Positions 33,486 to 43,100 of a stretch of 64,000 bases of DNA are shown here, piece after piece. Source of the DNA: Actinacidiphila yanglinensis (GTDB taxonomy: Bacteria; Actinomycetota; Actinomycetes; Streptomycetales; Streptomycetaceae). The position numbers and the translations under genes were made by a program. Under the pieces are notes generated by a model. It was not told the DNA's origin. It saw only the letters and a program-made list of their open reading frames with translations, and made no database searches. Within the stretch, counting starts at the first letter, position 1; each line of letters opens with the position of its first letter. Location: the NCBI RefSeq assembly GCF_900107965.1, contig NZ_FNVU01000010.1:1-64000 (forward strand), written 5' to 3'.

Positions 33486-35035
33486 GTCTGCCGGCTGACG
33501 ACCGTCCCGCATCCGCATCCGCCCCCGCACCCGCCCCCGTTCAGGCCTCCGCCCCAGGCCGCCGGACCCTCCTGCGCGCCGGCGCGGTCGGTGCCACCAC
33601 GGTCGCCATGGCAGGTACAGCCGCCGCGGCGGGCACGGCCTCCGCCGCCCCCGCGACCGCCGCCAGGGGCTTCGACCCCGCCCCGGGTGCCCCCGGCGTC
33701 GGTGACCCGCTCTTCCCGACCCTTGGCAACGGCGGCTACCGGGTCACGCACTACGACCTGACCTTCGACTTCACCCCGGTCTCCTACGACTTCACCGGCG
33801 TGGTGGCGATGCGCGCCCTGGCCACCCAGGACCTGTCGGCGTTCAACCTCGACACCGACGGCCACACCATCGACCGGGTGACCGTGGACGGGCGGGACGC
33901 GGCGTGGTCCCTGTCGCCCGGGCAGAGCGGCCAGGAGCTGACCGTCACCCCCGCCCGGCCGCTGCACGACGGGGCCGCGTTCACCGTCGAGGTCCACTAC
34001 CACGGCAACGGCAAGGACCACCGCTCCAGCCTCAGCGGCTGGGTGTTCGGCGCCGACGGCGGCTTCGCCTGCGCCGCCCAGGCATCCCGCGCCGACACCT
34101 TCTTCCCCTGCAACGACACGCCCTCGGACAAGGCCGCGTGGACCTTCCACATCAGCGCCCCCGAGGGCTACGTGGCCACCGCCAACGGCGAGTTGCTGCG
34201 CAGGACGCCGCGCGCCGACGGCTCCACCGTCTGGCACTTCGCGCTGCGCGAGCCGATGCCCACCGAGCTGTGCGGCATCGCCGTCGTCAAGGGCACCTAC
34301 CTGTACGGCGCGAGCCACACCGGGCTGCCGCTGCGACACGTCGTCCCGCGGGGCGAGGAGGACACCTACGCGCCGATCGTGGCCCGCACCGCGGACCATC
34401 TGGCCTGGCTGGAGGCGAAGTTCGGGCGCTACCCGTTCTCGCTCTACGGTCTGCACATCTACGGCGGCTACACCGATGCCCTGGAGAACCAGACCCTCAG
34501 CCTGTTCGGCACCAACTGGTTCAAGCCCAACGCCGACGGCAACCCCACGTGGGAGAACACGATGGTGCACGAGCTGACCCACCAGTGGTGGGGCGACTCG
34601 GTCACGCCGCGCGACTGGCAGCAGGCATGGCTCAACGAGGGCCCCGCGACCTACTACGCCGCCCTCTACAGCGAGGAGCGCGGCTGGTCGGTGATGGCGG
34701 ACACGATGAAGAAGACCTACGGGTCGCTGAACGCGGTGCGCGCCGCCGACGGCCCGCCCGGACTGCCGAACGCGCTCGGCGGCACCAACATCTACGACGG
34801 CGGCGCGCTCGTCCTGTACGCCCTGCGGATGCGCGCCGGGCAGTCGCGGTTCGATCGGATCATGCGGCTGTGGCCGGAGCGCTACAGGAACTCCACCGCG
34901 TCGAGCGAGGACTTCATCCGGCACGCCGTGCGGGTCACCGGCGACACCACCCTCGACCCCTTCCTGCGCGACTGGCTGTTCGGCGCGGTCAACCCGCCGA
35001 TGCCCGGGCACCCCGACTGGAGCGTGACCGCATGA
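33482..35035 (+). CDS. secreted M1-family zinc metallopeptidase
   Basis: An aminopeptidase-N-like protein of 517 residues, exported by a Tat-like signal (GRRTLLRAGAVGATTVAMAG). It has the complete zinc site HELTHQWWGD with His363, Glu364 and His367, and Glu386 in NEG, exactly the HExxH-18-E spacing of M1. The exopeptidase motif is DALENQT in place of GAMEN. The C-terminal helical domain is short, as in secreted actinomycete members. GTG at 33482 overlaps the preceding stop, and its own stop overlaps the next ATG. Being wedged between a sugar receptor and a beta-helix glycosidase suggests breakdown of a glycoprotein or proteoglycan; this is inferred from context only. Confidence 0.88.
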   Translation: MSLPADDRPASASAPAPAPVQASAPGRRTLLRAGAVGATTVAMAGTAAAAGTASAAPATAARGFDPAPGAPGVGDPLFPTLGNGGYRVTHYDLTFDFTPVSYDFTGVVAMRALATQDLSAFNLDTDGHTIDRVTVDGRDAAWSLSPGQSGQELTVTPARPLHDGAAFTVEVHYHGNGKDHRSSLSGWVFGADGGFACAAQASRADTFFPCNDTPSDKAAWTFHISAPEGYVATANGELLRRTPRADGSTVWHFALREPMPTELCGIAVVKGTYLYGASHTGLPLRHVVPRGEEDTYAPIVARTADHLAWLEAKFGRYPFSLYGLHIYGGYTDALENQTLSLFGTNWFKPNADGNPTWENTMVHELTHQWWGDSVTPRDWQQAWLNEGPATYYAALYSEERGWSVMADTMKKTYGSLNAVRAADGPPGLPNALGGTNIYDGGALVLYALRMRAGQSRFDRIMRLWPERYRNSTASSEDFIRHAVRVTGDTTLDPFLRDWLFGAVNPPMPGHPDWSVTA

Positions 35036-37380
35036 CACCGCCGCACACCCGCGCAGCCGGTACCACCGGCGCCACCGGCACCACCGGGACCGCCGTGACC
35101 CGCCGCGCCGCCCTGGCCACCCGCGCCCGGACCACCGGGACGACCCGCGTCCGCGTCGCTGCCCTCGCCCTCGCCGCCCTCGCCGCCTCCTTCCTGCTGC
35201 CGGCCGGCCCCGCGTCGGCGGCGAGCCCCGGGCCGACGGTGTACCAGGCCGCGCCCACCGGCTCCGGGGACGCCTGCGACCGCGCGCACCCCTGCTCCCT
35301 CGACGGCGCACGCGCCAAGGTCCGGGCCGGCATCGCCGGCGGCATGGACCGCGACGTGCGGGTCGAACTGCGCGGCGGCGTCTACCCGATGACCGGTCCG
35401 CTCACCCTCGGCGCCGCCGACTCCGGGCGGGACGGCCACACCGTCACCTGGACCGCCGCCCCCGGCGCCCACCCCGTGCTGTCCGGCGGGGACGTCCTCG
35501 GCGGCTGGGCGAGGAACCCCGACGGCACCTGGACCGCCGCGGTTCCGGCCGGGGTGACGCCCCGCCAGCTCTTCGTCGACGGGCAGCGCGCGATCCCCGC
35601 GCGCGGCGCGGCCTGCGCCGCGAGCGTCTGCCACGCCACGAAGGACGGCCTGACCGGCGCCGTCGCCACCGGCATCGCCGGCTGGGCGCGGCCGGCCGAC
35701 GTGACCGCCGTCATCAAGGTCCGCTGGCGCAACTACCAGTGCCGGGTCACCGGCGTCAGCGGCGACGTGCTCACCTTCGCCCAGCCGTGCTGGGCCGACT
35801 CCTCCAGCGGCACCGGCCGCACCGGGCCGTCCTGGGACACCACGACGGTGGACTCCACCCGCTACACCGGCGTCGCCTGGTTCCAGAACGCCCCCGAACT
35901 GCTCGACACCCCCGGCGAGTTCGTGTGGAACTCCGCGGCCCGCACCGTCACCTACCTGCCGCGTGCCGGGCAGGACATGCGGCAGGCCCAGGCGGTCACC
36001 CCCGCCACCGAGCACCTGGTCGTCGTGGACCACGCCCACGACCTCGACCTCACCGGCCTCGGCTTCGCCTACGCGGCCTACCTGCAACCCGGCACCCCGG
36101 ACGGCTACGCGGGCACCCAGGCCGGGCTCACCCTCACCGGTGCGAGCGGGCCGGCCGACCAGTCCGGCCGCTACTACACCAAGCCGTCCGCGGCGCTCAC
36201 CGTCGACGGCGGCCGGAACGTCCACGTCGAGAACGCCGACTTCACCCACCTCGGCGGCGCGGGCGCCGTGCTCCAGGACGGCACCCAGCACTCCTCGGTC
36301 ACCCGCTCCCGCTTCACCGACCTGTCCTCCGGCGCCCTCTACGTCGGCGACACCGATCCCCATCCCTCGCCCGAACTCGCGGGCAGGGACAACACGGTGG
36401 CGTACGACACGATCGACCACGCCGGCGTGGAGTACACCGACGCCGCCGGCATCTGGGCGGGCTACGAGGCCGACCTGACCGTCGACCACAACACGCTGGA
36501 GCACCTGCCGTACTCCGGCGTCTCCGTCGGCTGGGGCTGGAACCAGCCCGGGGCGCAGACCTCGGTGCTGCGCGACAACCGGATCACCGCCAACCGGATC
36601 ACCGACGTGATGAGGGTCCAGGACGGCCAGCACGACGGCGGCGCCGTCTACACCCAGGGCGACCAGCCCGGCACGGTCATCTCCGGCAACTACATCAACC
36701 GGTCCGCGTACGGCAACACCGAGCGCGACGGCAACGGGATCTACCTGGACGAGCAGTCCTCGCACATCACCGTCGAGAACAACGTGCTCACCCGGCTCGG
36801 CTACAAGTGGATCTCCAACTGGGCGGACTACGGTGTGCAGAACACCGCCACCGGCAACTGGACGGACACCGACGCACCCGCCCTGGCGGGGACCGGATCG
36901 GTCGCGGTGGGCAACCACACCCGGCTCGACGTCCTGCCCGCCCCGGCGCTGGCGATCGCCGCCCGGGCCGGCGCCGACGGCCCGCACGTCGAGCCGCTGC
37001 GCGCTGATCTGGCCCGTCAGGGCACCGCCACCCAGTCCTCCACCGACGGCACGGCCACCGCCGCGAACGCCGCCGACGGCGACACCACGACCGACGCGCT
37101 CACCCTGTCCGCGGCCGGCTCCTGGTGGCAGACCGACCTCGGCGCGGTCCACCGGATCGACCGGATCGAGATCTGGAACGACGCGGCCATGACCACCGCC
37201 GACGCCGACGTCTCGATCAGCGACTCGCCGGACTTCGCACGGGCCACCACCGTGCACCTCACCGGCAAGGCGCTGCGCCCCACCGTGCTGGACCACCTGG
37301 GCGCCCGCGGCCGCTACGTGCGGATCACCGCGACCGGCACCGGGCGGATCGGCCTGGCCGAGGTGCGCGTCCACTCCTGA
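35032..37380 (+). CDS. secreted right-handed beta-helix protein, GH141-like, with discoidin domain
   Basis: A 782-residue secreted protein. After a Thr/Arg-rich leader and signal peptide, the mature part begins TVYQAAPTGSGDACDRAHPC. The N-terminal pattern PVLSGGDVLGGW, DGTWTAAVPAG and RQLFVDGQRAIPARG, followed by beta-helix repeats (AGIWAGYEADLTVDHNTLEH, GNGIYLDEQSSHITVENN), resembles GH141 enzymes, which include alpha-L-fucosidase and xylanase activities. An F5/8-type domain (TATQSSTDGTATAANAADGD) ends the protein. The ATG at 35032 overlaps the M1 stop (ATGA). A 9-bp hairpin follows. The exact activity is uncertain; a polysaccharide lyase is an alternative for the helix. Confidence 0.7.
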   Translation: MTPPHTRAAGTTGATGTTGTAVTRRAALATRARTTGTTRVRVAALALAALAASFLLPAGPASAASPGPTVYQAAPTGSGDACDRAHPCSLDGARAKVRAGIAGGMDRDVRVELRGGVYPMTGPLTLGAADSGRDGHTVTWTAAPGAHPVLSGGDVLGGWARNPDGTWTAAVPAGVTPRQLFVDGQRAIPARGAACAASVCHATKDGLTGAVATGIAGWARPADVTAVIKVRWRNYQCRVTGVSGDVLTFAQPCWADSSSGTGRTGPSWDTTTVDSTRYTGVAWFQNAPELLDTPGEFVWNSAARTVTYLPRAGQDMRQAQAVTPATEHLVVVDHAHDLDLTGLGFAYAAYLQPGTPDGYAGTQAGLTLTGASGPADQSGRYYTKPSAALTVDGGRNVHVENADFTHLGGAGAVLQDGTQHSSVTRSRFTDLSSGALYVGDTDPHPSPELAGRDNTVAYDTIDHAGVEYTDAAGIWAGYEADLTVDHNTLEHLPYSGVSVGWGWNQPGAQTSVLRDNRITANRITDVMRVQDGQHDGGAVYTQGDQPGTVISGNYINRSAYGNTERDGNGIYLDEQSSHITVENNVLTRLGYKWISNWADYGVQNTATGNWTDTDAPALAGTGSVAVGNHTRLDVLPAPALAIAARAGADGPHVEPLRADLARQGTATQSSTDGTATAANAADGDTTTDALTLSAAGSWWQTDLGAVHRIDRIEIWNDAAMTTADADVSISDSPDFARATTVHLTGKALRPTVLDHLGARGRYVRITATGTGRIGLAEVRVHS

Positions 37381-37388
37381 CCCACCGG

Positions 37389-37411
37389 CGGGGCCGGTCC
37401 ACCCGGCCCCG
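37389..37411 (+). terminator. hairpin after the GH141-like gene
   Basis: CGGGGCCGG (37389-37397) and CCGGCCCCG (37403-37411) form a 9-bp stem with a 5-nt loop, 8 nt after the stop. It may attenuate rather than stop transcription, because the next gene starts 37 nt later. Confidence 0.6.
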
Positions 37412-37447
37412 TCGCCCCCGCCCCCCCGGCTAAGGACTGATGCAGGC

Positions 37448-38647
37448 GTGACCACCTCGGATCTGGCTCTCGGCGTCCTCGGCTACGGGCTGCGCGGCTC
37501 GCTGGCCCGCACCGCGCACCGGCCCGGCGCGGGCGCGCGCGTCACGGTCCTCGCCGACCCCGACCCCGCCGCGCGGGCCAAGGCGGCCCGCGACCTGCCG
37601 GGCGTGCGCACCGTCACCGACCACCGCGAGGTCGTCGAGGGCCGCGGCGTCGACGCCGTGCTGATCCTGACCCCCGACCACACCCATGCCGACCTCGCCT
37701 GCCAGGCTCTGCGCGCGGGCACGCCGGTCTTCCTGGAGAAGCCGCTGGAGATCACGGTCGAGGGGTGTGACACCATCCTGCGCACCGCCCACCGCACCGG
37801 CACCCCGCTGTACGTGGGCCACAACATGCGGCACATGCCGGTGGTGCGGCTGATGCGCGACATCGTCGCGCGCGGCGAGATCGGCACGGTCCGGACCGTG
37901 TGGATCCGCCACTTCGTCGGGTACGGCGGCGACTGGTACTTCAAGGACTGGCACGCCGAACGCCGCAACACCACCGGCCTGCTGCTGCAGAAGGCCGCGC
38001 ACGACATCGACGTCCTGCACTGGATCGCCGGCGGCTACACCCGCACGGTGCAGGCCCTGGGCGACCTGATGGTGTACGGCGACAACCCGCACCGCCGCGC
38101 GCCGGGCGAGCCCAAGCACGACGACTGGTACACCACCGACGGGCACTGGCCGCCCGCCACCCAGCGCGGCCTCAACCCGGTCATCGACGTCGAGGACGTC
38201 TCCCTGGTCAACATGCGCCTCGACAACGGCGTGCTGGCCGCCTACCAGCAGTGCCACTTCACCCCCGACTACTGGCGCAACTACACCGTCATCGGCGACG
38301 CCGGGCGGCTGGAGAACGTCGGCGACGGTCCCGGCGCGGTGGTGAAGGTGTGGAACTCCCGGCGCTCCGCGCAGCGCACCGACGCCGACGCCGAGTACCC
38401 GGTGCCGGAGCAGGACGAGGGCGGCCACGGCGGTGCGGACCCGCTGCTGATCGACGAGTTCCTGCGCTTCGTCCGGGTCGGCGGCCGTACCGACACCTCG
38501 CCGGTCGCCGCGCGGATGGCGGTGGCCGCCGGGGCCCGGGCCACCGAGTCCCTGCGGGACGGCGGAACCCCGCGCGAGGTGCCGCCGCTCGACCCGGAAC
38601 TCGTCGCCTACTTCGACAACGGCCAGACCGCCCCCGGCCGGCCCTGA
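37448..38647 (+). CDS. Gfo/Idh/MocA family oxidoreductase
   Basis: A cytoplasmic NAD(P)-dependent sugar oxidoreductase of 399 residues. The N-terminal Rossmann fold starts ALGVLGYGLRGS, the EKPLE motif carries the catalytic-region Lys, and the C-terminal domain has HNMRHMPVVRLMRDIV and KAAHDIDVLHWIAGG. The start is a GTG with AGGAC upstream; an ATG at 37439 gives only a three-residue peptide. It follows the GH141-like gene after a hairpin and probably processes the sugar imported by this locus. It is not closely similar to the Gfo half of the fusion at 7090. Confidence 0.88.
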   Translation: MTTSDLALGVLGYGLRGSLARTAHRPGAGARVTVLADPDPAARAKAARDLPGVRTVTDHREVVEGRGVDAVLILTPDHTHADLACQALRAGTPVFLEKPLEITVEGCDTILRTAHRTGTPLYVGHNMRHMPVVRLMRDIVARGEIGTVRTVWIRHFVGYGGDWYFKDWHAERRNTTGLLLQKAAHDIDVLHWIAGGYTRTVQALGDLMVYGDNPHRRAPGEPKHDDWYTTDGHWPPATQRGLNPVIDVEDVSLVNMRLDNGVLAAYQQCHFTPDYWRNYTVIGDAGRLENVGDGPGAVVKVWNSRRSAQRTDADAEYPVPEQDEGGHGGADPLLIDEFLRFVRVGGRTDTSPVAARMAVAAGARATESLRDGGTPREVPPLDPELVAYFDNGQTAPGRP

Positions 38648-38686
38648 CGTCCGCAGCCGTGCCCCGCCACCCCCACCGGAGATGAC

Positions 38687-39493
38687 ATGCGACCCGCCAC
38701 CCCCTCCCGTACCGCCACCCCGTCCCGTACCGCCTCCCGCCGCGCGCTGCTGCGCTCGGCGACGGTCGCCGGCGCGGCGGCACTGCTCGGCCTCGCGATG
38801 ACCGGGCAGTCGTGGGCCTCCACACCCACCTCGACCTGGACCACCGGGGCGCCGACCCCGGTCAGCCGGCTCACCCTCCCGATGTCCTTCGAGTCCGCGC
38901 CCGCCGCCGGCGGCATGTACTTCGCGTACTACACGACGCTGGAGAGCGGCACCCGGCCGTACGCCGGCTTCCAGCCCAAGGAGGACGACGCGGACGGCCG
39001 CCCCACGCTCCAGGCGGTGTTCAGCTCGTTCAACGCCGCGGCCACCACCACCGACACCAACTGCTCGTACGGCGCCGACGGCGGCGCCGGCGTGAGCTGC
39101 GCGGCCCGGTTCGCGTACACCAGCGGCACGATGTACGCGCTCGTCCTGCAGCGCGCGAGCGTCACCGGCGACACCCAGCTGATGACCGGCGACGTGGTGG
39201 ACGAGTCGACCGGCGCGATCGTGACCCACATCGGCAGCTTCAGCCTGCCGTCGGACGCCGGCCGCTTCAAGGCGTCCGACTCCGGCTTCATCGAGCCCTA
39301 CCTCACCGCCGGATGCTCCCAGCAGGTCACCGTGACCTACGGGGAGCCGGTCGGCTCGGAAGGCGGCAGCGACTTCACCGGTACGCCGCCGGTCGTCACC
39401 GACCCCTCCTCCGGCAGCTGCCTGAGCACCGCCTCCACCACCACGGCGCAGGGCCGCCGGGTCACGGTGACCGGGGACGCGTACACCGGGTAG
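38687..39493 (+). CDS. Tat-secreted protein of unknown function
   Basis: A 268-residue protein with a clear twin-arginine signal (SRRALLRSATVAGAAALLG). The mature part is beta-rich and acidic, with three scattered Cys residues that could form disulfides (NCSYG, VSCAAR and others) and the segments MYFAYYTTLESG, RPYAGFQPKEDD and YTSGTMYALVLQ. These resemble the beta-sandwich DUF3472-type domains seen beside carbohydrate genes, but the match is weak and I do not claim it. The ATG at 38687 follows GGAGATG. It is likely the last gene of the preceding transcription unit. Confidence 0.75.
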   Translation: MRPATPSRTATPSRTASRRALLRSATVAGAAALLGLAMTGQSWASTPTSTWTTGAPTPVSRLTLPMSFESAPAAGGMYFAYYTTLESGTRPYAGFQPKEDDADGRPTLQAVFSSFNAAATTTDTNCSYGADGGAGVSCAARFAYTSGTMYALVLQRASVTGDTQLMTGDVVDESTGAIVTHIGSFSLPSDAGRFKASDSGFIEPYLTAGCSQQVTVTYGEPVGSEGGSDFTGTPPVVTDPSSGSCLSTASTTTAQGRRVTVTGDAYTG

Positions 39494-39510
39494 CGGCGCC
39501 GGGGGTGGGG

Positions 39511-40047
39511 TCAGACCAGGCGGCCGACGTGCGCCAGCGCCTGCTTGAGCAGGGTGCCCCGGCCGCCTGGCATCTCCTCCTGGAGCTGCGGTGAGGACGC
39601 CTCCTCGGGCGTGAACCAGACCAGGTCCAGCGCGTCCTGCCGCGGCCGGCAGTCGCCCGCCACCGGGACGACGTAGGCGAGCGACACCGCGTGCTGGCGC
39701 GGGTCGTGGTACGGCCCGACGTCCTGGGTCGGGAAGAACTCGGCGACGGTGAAGGGCTGGAGGGAGGCCGGGACCCGGGGCAGCGCCACCGGTCCCAGGT
39801 CCTTCTCCAGGTGCCGGACGAGCGCGTCCCGCACCCGCTCGTGGTGCAGCACCCGGCCGGAGACGAGGCTGCGGCTGACCGCGCCGTCCGGTCCGATCCG
39901 CAGCAGCAGGCCGATCCGGGTCACCTCTCCGTTGTCGTCGACCCGTACCGGTACGGCATCGACATAGAGGATCGGCATGCGGGCGCGCGTCAGCTCCAGG
40001 TCCTCGGGAGCCAGCCAGCCGGGCGTGGTGTCGGTCATGTCAGCCAT
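39511..40047 (-). CDS. DUF4916 NUDIX-like hydrolase
   Basis: A 178-residue soluble protein of the actinomycete DUF4916 group, distant relatives of NUDIX hydrolases that cleave nucleoside diphosphate derivatives. The N-terminus GWLAPEDLELTRARMPILYV and the later HAVSLAYVVPVAGD are typical. The ATG at 40047 has no ribosome site. On the minus strand TACGAT (40059-40054) lies six bases before it, so transcription should start at or next to the A of the ATG and the mRNA may be leaderless. An in-frame ATG at 40038 is the alternative. It has no link to the flanking sugar genes. Confidence 0.75.
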   Translation of the reverse strand: MADMTDTTPGWLAPEDLELTRARMPILYVDAVPVRVDDNGEVTRIGLLLRIGPDGAVSRSLVSGRVLHHERVRDALVRHLEKDLGPVALPRVPASLQPFTVAEFFPTQDVGPYHDPRQHAVSLAYVVPVAGDCRPRQDALDLVWFTPEEASSPQLQEEMPGGRGTLLKQALAHVGRLV

Positions 40048-40062
40048 TGGGTGATCGTATGT

Positions 40063-40099
40063 GGAGCACCGGCGTCTCCGGTATGGCGTCCGGTGCTCC
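40063..40099 (-). terminator. terminator of the GH2 gene
   Basis: GGAGCACCGG (40063-40072) and CCGGTGCTCC (40090-40099) form a perfect 10-bp stem just past the GH2 stop and before the DUF4916 -10 box. Confidence 0.65.
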
Positions 40100-40111
40100 C
40101 CGTACGGTCGG

Positions 40112-43100
40112 TCAGCCGGCGGTCGCCGTGAGTTCGCTGATGCGTTGCGCGCCCGACGCGGTGCCGGGCGTCGCGCTGGTCAGGTCCAGCCGCAGCCGCG
40201 CGGTGTGCACGGCGGTGAAGGCGATCACCGTCGGGGCGCCGCTCGCGCTCGCCCAGGTGACGGCGGGGTCGGGCACCGGGCTCCAGCGGTCGCCGTCCCA
40301 GTACGACACGGTGACGGTGGCCGGCAGGCTGTGCGTCGCGTCGACGGTGAAGGAGACGGAGACGGTGTCGACGGCGCGGGCGTCGGCCCAGGTGACCGAC
40401 ACCCAGTCCGCCGGGCGGGCCCCGTTGAAGGCGGGCAGCAGCGCGGTGGCGCTCTTGTTGAAAGCGTTGGACCAACCGGTGGCCGGGTTGCCGTCGAGCA
40501 TCGCGGCCGGCAGCGAGGTGGAGGAGCCGGAGTAGCTCGCGTCGGCCAGCGGGTACTGGGGTGCGCCGGGTCCGGGGTCGGGCGCGAACCGGAGCGGGGG
40601 AGTGGTGGCCGCCGCGCCGGGCGCGCGAGTGGTGCGGACCGAGGCGGTGGCGGAGTGCAGGCCGGGCGCGCTCGCGGTCACGTCGAGGTGGCCGGCGGTG
40701 CTGCCGGTGCGGACGATGGCGAGTGCCTTGCCGTGGAAGGCGGTCCTGGTGGTGGCCTGGTACCGCTCGGCGCTCTCCTGCTGCCCGTTGTCGAGGCCGG
40801 CCAGCGAGCCGCCGGTCACCGCGAAGGTGAGCAGGTGGTCGGCGCCGGGCACCACGACGCCGCGGGAGTCGATCACCTCGGCGGTGACGAAGACCAGGGA
40901 GTCCCCGTCGGCGACCGCGGAACCGCGGTCCGGGGTGAGCCGGACGGCGTGCGGCTCACCGGCGGTGCGCAGCACGTCGGTGGCCACCACCTTGCCGTTC
41001 CTGCGCGCGACCGCCTTCAACTCGCCCGCGGCGAAGGGCACGTCCCAGGTCAGGTGCAGCTTGCCCGCACTGCCGTTCGGGCTGGTGTAACTGCCGGGGT
41101 AGGCGCCCGTGGTGACCGTCTTGTCGTCGCCGGTCGGCTCCGTGGTCTCCAGGTAGGTCCGCCCGTCCAGGGTCTTCTTGGTGTCGAAGCGCCGCACGCC
41201 CAGCGAGCGGCCGGCGAGGAAGAGTTCGACGGTGTCGACGTTGGAGTACGCCCACACCTGGACCGTCTCGCCGGGGGCGTGGTCCGTCCAGTCCATCGGC
41301 ACCAGGTGCACCATGGGCTCGGTGGTCCACTGGCTGCGGAAGAGGTGGTACATGTCCTTGGGGAAGCCGGCGGTGTCGACCGCGCCGAAGAAGGACGACT
41401 TCACCGGGAAGACGCCGTACGGCGTGGGCTCGCCGATGTAGTCGGTGCCCGACCAGAGGAACTCGCCGACGAAGAACTCCCGGTCGCGGTCCTTCTTCAG
41501 GCCGTACTCGCCGCTCATGGTCCACGACGCGAGGTTGTTGTCGTACGACGAGGTGGCCCGCCGGCCGGGCGTGTAGTTCTCGCCGGTGTTGAGGTGCTGC
41601 GGCTCCTGGTAGGTGCCGCGGCTGGAGGTCTCCGAGGACGACTCGGACTCGAAGAGGAACAGGTGCGGGTAGCGCGCGTGCAGCGCGTCCACCGAGGTCG
41701 CGGTGTTGTAGTTGAGGCCGAGGCCGTCGAGCTTGGCGAGCATCAGGTCGGCCGCCGAGCCGACCGCGGGCAGCCCGCGGTACTTGTCGGAGCCGATGAC
41801 GATCGGGCGGCTGTCGTCGAGCGCGCGGATCGCACTGATCAGCCCGTCGGCCATGGCCAGTCCGGCGGTGCTGGTGGAGTCGGGGATCTCGTTGCCGATC
41901 GACCACATCATCACCGCGGGCGAGTTGCGGGCCGCGCCGACCATCTCGGCGATGTCGGCGGCGCTGTTGGCGTCGAAGAAGCGGCCGTAGTCGTAGGTGT
42001 TCTTGCCGGTGTGCCAGCAGTCGAACGCCTCGACCATCATCACGATGCCCAGTTCCTCGCAGACCTGGATCATCTCCGGCGAGGGCGGGTTGTGGGAGGT
42101 GCGGAAGGCGTTGACGCCCATGGACTTCATGGTGGTCATCTGGCGCAGCACCGCGTCGTAGTGGATCGCGGAGCCGAGCGCGCCCTGGTCGTGGTGGAGG
42201 TCGACGCCCTTGATCTTGGTGGGCTCGCCGTTGACCGACAGCCCGTGGTCGGGGTCGAGGGTGAGGTGGCGCACGCCGAAGACGGTGCTGACGGTGTCCA
42301 CCGTCCTGCCGCCGACCTGGACCTCGGTCTGCAACGAGTAGCGGTTGTCCGGGGTGGCGGGGGACCACAGGTCCGGCCGCTCCACCCGGAGTTCGACCGT
42401 GACCGGCTGCTCGCCGGTGGCGACCGCCAGCGCGAGCGGCGCCGAGCCCCGGGCGACCTGGTGGCCGGCGCGGTCCCGCACGGTGGTGACGACGGTCGCG
42501 GCGACGGTGCCCGCGGTCTCGTTGACGACGCCGATCCGGGCGCGGACGGTGGCGTATCCCGCGCCCTTCGCCGGGTGGAGGGTGTCGGCCAGGTCCGGCG
42601 TGGTGACGTAGGTGCCGTGCCGGGCGACGTGCACCGGGTCGGTGACGACCAGCCGGGCGTGGCGGTAGATGCCGCTGCCGGAGTACCAGCGGCTGCTGGG
42701 CAGTTGGTTGCGGACCTGCACGGCGATGACGTTGGGCGTGCGGCCGTCGGTGTGCAGCAGGTCGGTGAGGTCGTAGGCGAACCCGGTGTAGCCGTAAGGG
42801 TGGTTGCCCACCTGCGTGCCGTTGCAGTAGACGTAGCTGTCCATGTAGACGCCGTCGAACTCGACGCTGATCCGGCGGCCCCGCGCGGCGGCGGGCAGGG
42901 TGAACGACCGGCGGTACCAGCCGAGTCCGCCGGGCAGATAGCCGCTGCCGCCGGCGGTGCCGTTCGCGGTGGTGGGGGTCTGCTCGATGCTCCAGTCGTG
43001 CGGGACGCGCACCTCGCGCCAGCGGGAGTCGTCGAAGCCGGGGTCGGCGGCGTCCGCGTAGGCGCCGGTCGGATCGGTGATCCCGGCCGGGTTGACCAGC

